The translations under genes and the position numbers were made by a program. Source: JBBQZU01 sp038207425 (GTDB lineage Bacteria; Bacteroidota; Bacteroidia; Flavobacteriales_D; Cryomorphaceae). From it: a DNA stretch of 64,000 nt. The number at the start of each line of letters is the position of its first letter. Positions within the stretch are counted from its first letter, which is position 1. Below are positions 61,188 to 64,000 of this stretch, one piece after another. The DNA is taken from contig JBBQZU010000013.1 in assembly GCA_038207425.1 (NCBI GenBank), forward strand, positions 1 to 64,000, written 5' to 3'. A model generated the notes under the pieces. That model made no database searches. It was not told the origin of the DNA and saw only the letters and a program-made list of their open reading frames with translations.

Positions 61188-61961
61188 ATGAGAATGGGGT
61201 TGGCATACTTAAACTACCGCCGGAGGGCGAAGTCGCTTCATGGCATACACTCCCCCTTTGTATACAACCTTTCGGAAAAAGTACTTTTGAAAAACGGAGC
61301 CCACAAACAATGGGAAATTGAAGCACTGAGATATTCATTGCTTAACGATCACTCCACTATCGAAATAAATGATTTAGGCGCAGGTTCGCGCACTGCCGTC
61401 GGCAACTCCCGCAAAGTGAAAGAAATTGCCCAGTATTCATCATCGCCCAAAGTGATTGCCGCAATGCTGCAGAGGCTTGCTGACTATATTGGCGCTGAGC
61501 GTATACTCGAGCTTGGCGCAAATCTGGGCATTACTACTTCATATCTTGCAGCGGCCAAAAGTGCAAAGAAGGTTATAGCAATAGAAGGCGATCCTTTAAT
61601 GGCCATGAAAGCCAATGAGCATACAAACGATCTCGGATTGCCTGCGACGGTTATTTGCGGAAGCTTTGAAGAAGCTTTGCCCAAAGCACTCAATGAGCTT
61701 GGGTCAGTAGATTTGGCCTACCTCGACGGAAATCACCGAAAAGAACCTACCCTTCGCTATTTCAATGAAATACTGCCATATACAACCAACGAAACAGCCA
61801 TAGCCATTGGCGACATACACTGGAGTGCAGAAATGGAAGATGCCTGGCATACGCTTATGGACCATCCCTCCGTTGGAGTAACAATCGATCTATTTTATGT
61901 AGGCCTTGTTTTTTTTCGGAAAGATCAGGCCAAAGAACACTTTACCTTACAATACAAATGA
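61188..61961 (+). CDS. class I SAM-dependent methyltransferase
   Basis: Rossmann-fold methyltransferase, 257 residues from the ATG at 61188 (the ATG two codons later is as good). The SAM-binding ERILELGANLGITTSYLA, the acidic IAIEGDPLMAMKAN and the later VDLAYLDGNHRKEPTLRYF resemble the O-methyltransferase 3-like group; acceptor unknown. The N-terminal HGIHSPFVYNL is typical of a Bacteroidota subgroup. A TACCTTCG box lies 5 bases before the start, hinting at a leaderless message. Its stop overlaps the ABC gene by four bases. Confidence 0.78.
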   Translation: MRMGLAYLNYRRRAKSLHGIHSPFVYNLSEKVLLKNGAHKQWEIEALRYSLLNDHSTIEINDLGAGSRTAVGNSRKVKEIAQYSSSPKVIAAMLQRLADYIGAERILELGANLGITTSYLAAAKSAKKVIAIEGDPLMAMKANEHTNDLGLPATVICGSFEEALPKALNELGSVDLAYLDGNHRKEPTLRYFNEILPYTTNETAIAIGDIHWSAEMEDAWHTLMDHPSVGVTIDLFYVGLVFFRKDQAKEHFTLQYK

Positions 61962-62671
61962 GCAAAACACTGATACAGGTGCGGGATTTAGCCAAAATAT
62001 ATCAAATTGGCAATCAGGAGGTACACGCACTTAGGAGCATTGATTTAGATATTGAAAAGAATGAATTTGTCGCGCTGATGGGCCCATCAGGTAGCGGCAA
62101 AAGCACCCTCATGAACATACTCGGCTGTTTGGATAGTCCTTCTCGGGGCACCTACTTTCTCAATGGTCAGGATGTAAGTGGAATGGACGATGATGCCCTT
62201 GCCGATGTGCGCAACCGTGAGATAGGCTTCGTTTTTCAAACCTTCAACCTCCTGCCCCGATACACCGCACTTGAAAATGTGGCGCTGCCACTCATTTACC
62301 GCGGCATTCCAAAAAACGACCGGATAAAACGGGCCACCGAAGTATTGGAGCATGTAGGCCTGGCCGACAGAATGCACCATAGATCAAACGAACTATCAGG
62401 GGGGCAGCGTCAGCGTGTGGCCATGGCAAGGGCGTTGGTAAACCATCCTTCGATCATACTTGCTGATGAACCTACCGGTAACCTCGATACCAAAACATCT
62501 TATGAAATAATGGCCCTGCTGGACGAAATACACCGCCAAGGAAACACCATTATTTTGGTAACCCACGAAGAAGATATAGCCTTGCACGCTCGCCGCATAG
62601 TGCGCTTGCGGGATGGAGTAATTGAAAGCGACAATATTTCTGAGCCTGCAGCTTTAAAAAGCAAAGGCTAA
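61958..62671 (+). CDS. ABC transporter ATP-binding protein, LolD/MacB-like
   Basis: Cytoplasmic ATPase, 237 residues, with Walker A GPSGSGKST, signature LSGGQRQRVAMARAL and Walker B IILADEPTGNLD. The N-terminal DLAKIYQIGNQEVHALRSID matches the LolD/MacB group that drives mechanical type VII ABC systems, such as lipoprotein release or efflux. No permease gene is adjacent, so its partner is encoded elsewhere. It is translationally coupled to the methyltransferase upstream. Confidence 0.9.
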   Translation: MSKTLIQVRDLAKIYQIGNQEVHALRSIDLDIEKNEFVALMGPSGSGKSTLMNILGCLDSPSRGTYFLNGQDVSGMDDDALADVRNREIGFVFQTFNLLPRYTALENVALPLIYRGIPKNDRIKRATEVLEHVGLADRMHHRSNELSGGQRQRVAMARALVNHPSIILADEPTGNLDTKTSYEIMALLDEIHRQGNTIILVTHEEDIALHARRIVRLRDGVIESDNISEPAALKSKG

Positions 62672-62727
62672 GATTTTGAACTCAAGCTACTATTATTGCG
62701 TTATTTCACGTAAGTAAAACATGCCCA

Positions 62728-63279
62728 ATGAAAATTTACACCAAAACCGGCGACGAAGGCAAAACATCACTTTTAGGAGGATCGCGGGTAGCGAAATACC
62801 ACCTTCGCATTGAATCATATGGAACCGTTGATGAACTCAACTCGCACTTAGGGCTGCTCAGATCTCATGGGCTTAAGCCTGATGACGCAGAGATGCTAAT
62901 TCAAATACAAAACAAACTTTTTACCATGGGTTCGCAGCTCGCTTCGGAGCCCGGAGAACCTAAGTTTAAAATACCGAAACTCGTGGCCGAAGATGTGAAA
63001 ATGCTCGAGGACGCTATCGATCGCATGGAAGAACTTCTGCCACCAATGCGCAACTTTGTGCTGCCCGGGGGGCATGTAGCTGTGGCGCAGGCGCATGTAT
63101 GCCGATGTGTATGCCGCCGGGCCGAAAGGATTGTATTACACCTCAAGGATGAGAGCGATGTGCCCGACCCAATACCTGTCTATTTAAACCGCCTATCAGA
63201 TTATTTATTTGTACTGAGTCGAAAAATAGGTCGCGATTTCGATGCTGAAGAGGTGCCTTGGATACCAAAAAAGGATTAA
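62728..63279 (+). CDS. ATP:cob(I)alamin adenosyltransferase, PduO type
   Basis: Makes adenosylcobalamin from cob(I)alamin and ATP. The 183 residues have the ATP-binding KIYTKTGDEGKTSLLGG start and the VCRCVCRRAERIVL segment with the conserved Arg-Ala-Glu. The late YLNRLSDYLFVLSRKIG is also typical. No other cobalamin gene is close, so it probably supplies the coenzyme for a distant mutase or ribonucleotide reductase. Confidence 0.92.
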   Translation: MKIYTKTGDEGKTSLLGGSRVAKYHLRIESYGTVDELNSHLGLLRSHGLKPDDAEMLIQIQNKLFTMGSQLASEPGEPKFKIPKLVAEDVKMLEDAIDRMEELLPPMRNFVLPGGHVAVAQAHVCRCVCRRAERIVLHLKDESDVPDPIPVYLNRLSDYLFVLSRKIGRDFDAEEVPWIPKKD

Positions 63280-63319
63280 TATACTTTATATCAGTATATT
63301 AATTACTTTCATTTATATC

Positions 63320-63349
63320 TTGGCCGCGAATACAAAAAACATACTTTTG
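63320..63349 (+). promoter_or_regulatory. promoter of the DUF2795 gene
   Basis: TTG at 63320-63322, a 19-base spacer, and TACTTTTG at 63342-63349. The ATG at 63386 follows with a leader of about 30 bases, which supports it over the longer frame opening at 63242. Confidence 0.6.
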
Positions 63350-63385
63350 CGTAATTATTTTACGCAACGATCAAATACCACAGAA

Positions 63386-63607
63386 ATGTATTGGACATTA
63401 GAATTGGCATCCTATCTTGAAGATGCGCCTTGGCCGGCTACCAAGGACGAACTTATAGATTTCGCCATGAGAACCGGTGCCCCGCTCGAAGTTGTAGAAA
63501 ACCTACAGGAAATCGAAGAGGTGGGAGAAATATACGAAACCATTGAAGACATTTGGCCGGACTATCCGACCAAGGAAGACTTCTTCTTCAATGAAGATGA
63601 ATACTAA
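63386..63607 (+). CDS. DUF2795 domain-containing small protein
   Basis: Acidic protein of 73 residues with the pattern MYWTLELASYLEDAPWPATKDELIDFAMR that defines the family, then an acidic C-terminus (DFFFNEDEY). Function is unknown. It precedes secA in many Bacteroidota genomes, as it does here. A longer frame starts inside the adenosyltransferase gene but is rejected, since it would add a hydrophobic tail from the promoter region. Confidence 0.85.
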   Translation: MYWTLELASYLEDAPWPATKDELIDFAMRTGAPLEVVENLQEIEEVGEIYETIEDIWPDYPTKEDFFFNEDEY

Positions 63608-63610
63608 AGA

Positions 63611-63641
63611 AAGGGGCGCTAAGGCAGCCCCTTCTTTTTTT
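63611..63641 (+). terminator. intrinsic terminator after the DUF2795 gene
   Basis: Arms AAGGGGC (63611-63617) and GCCCCTT (63627-63633) with a nine-base loop, followed by CTTTTTTT. secA therefore needs its own promoter. Confidence 0.75.
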
Positions 63642-63775
63642 CGCGACAATTTGTCAAGTTACCGCACTATGGTATTATTTATGCCATGATGAGCGCTCAG
63701 CGATGAGCCTATTCGAACCGAAATGGGTACCTTCGCGGACTAATTATTCAGTTACAACCACAAAAGAATATCCTT

Positions 63776-64000
63776 ATGATAGGATCACTTACCAAAACAT
63801 TGAAAAAGCTCTTCGGAGACAAGAGCGACCGCGATGTAAAAGAAATTACCCCCCTTGTAGAGCTTACCAAAACTGCATATAGCACCCTGGGCAACATCAG
63901 CAATGATGACCTTCGCGCCAAAACGGCAGCACTCAAAGTGAGAATCAATGATGCCACAGCCCCGCAGAAAGCAGAAATTACGGCGATTCAAAAGCGTGTT
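63776..64000 (+). CDS. secA: preprotein translocase ATPase SecA (5' part only)
   Basis: The window ends after 75 codons. The visible N-terminus MIGSLTKTLKKLFGDKSDRD and the ISNDDLRAKTAALKVRI stretch match the start of SecA, the motor that pushes signal-peptide-bearing proteins through SecYEG. This is the first export step for the signal-peptide proteins of this window, including T9SS cargo. The gene follows the DUF2795 terminator by 134 bases; a TACCTTCG box about 42-49 bases upstream of the ATG is a possible promoter. The rest of the gene lies beyond the edge. Confidence 0.85.
   Translation, partial: MIGSLTKTLKKLFGDKSDRDVKEITPLVELTKTAYSTLGNISNDDLRAKTAALKVRINDATAPQKAEITAIQKRV

Noticed and set aside
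1..64000. Insertion sequences, prophage, CRISPR arrays, toxin-antitoxin pairs
   Set aside because: No transposase, integrase, phage structural gene, Cas gene or regular spaced repeat was seen. The YwqK-like protein is sometimes labelled an antitoxin, but it is exported and has no toxin partner.

Overview
The window is a chromosomal segment of a Bacteroidota bacterium, most likely a member of the Flavobacteriales (a Cryomorphaceae or Schleiferiaceae-like lineage is my guess; the sequence does not fix the family). Four things point there. It carries type IX secretion and gliding genes (porU, porV, a PorP/SprF protein, gldJ). It carries several proteins that end in a T9SS C-terminal sorting domain. 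Many genes have the Bacteroidota promoter -7 element TAnnTTTG 10 to 50 bases before the start codon, and clear Shine-Dalgarno sites are rare. Finally, the gene orders porU-porV-cdd-pdhA-pdhC, gldJ-murF and DUF2795-secA are, to my knowledge, common in the phylum. I see no prophage, insertion sequence, integrase or CRISPR array. The segment is mostly core genome with a few decaying or duplicated loci.

Layout. 1-11 kb: aspS, a cysteine-rich lipoprotein, a small barrel-like protein, hppD and hmgA (two consecutive steps of tyrosine catabolism, separated by a membrane protein and a glycosyltransferase), an epimerase-type threonine dehydrogenase, a YwqK/MORN-like repeat protein and cysS. 11-20 kb: polA, two exported proteins of unknown role, and two tandem paralogous M43 metallopeptidases that carry T9SS sorting domains. 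20-25 kb: a trans-sulfuration PLP enzyme, a flippase-like membrane protein, an ArsC/Spx-family protein, and the tightly packed yicC-gmk-nadD set. 25-29 kb: a four-gene coupled minus-strand operon with a sulfite-oxidase-type molybdoenzyme, a monoheme cytochrome c, a two-domain rhodanese lipoprotein and a sterol-desaturase-family membrane protein. 29-37 kb: an S4 protein, small exported proteins, rdgB, an acyltransferase, pheT and recG.

37.6-39.3 kb holds two wrecked T9SS cargo genes, one with a frameshift and two stop codons, the other without its 5' part. 39-51 kb is the T9SS and central-metabolism block: pdhC, pdhA, cdd, ispF, porV and porU on the minus strand, divergent from PorP/SprF, gldJ and murF. 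52-60 kb: acyl-CoA dehydrogenase, anmK, a Glu/Leu-type dehydrogenase coupled to nhaD, an ExbB-ExbD-TonB energy-transduction set and folC. 60.4-61.1 kb: tRNA-Val(TAC) and tRNA-Leu(CAG), separated by a nested set of direct and inverted repeats. 61-64 kb: a methyltransferase, a LolD-like ATPase, a PduO-type adenosyltransferase, a DUF2795 protein and the first 75 codons of secA.

How the parts fit: PorU (sortase) and PorV (shuttle) would process and attach cargo such as the two M43 peptidases and, formerly, the two wrecked proteins. The least ordinary features are the tRNA-Val-associated repeat cluster, the decayed cargo pair, the sulfite-oxidation operon with its unexpected membrane hydroxylase, and the eight-cysteine tail of the small lipoprotein.
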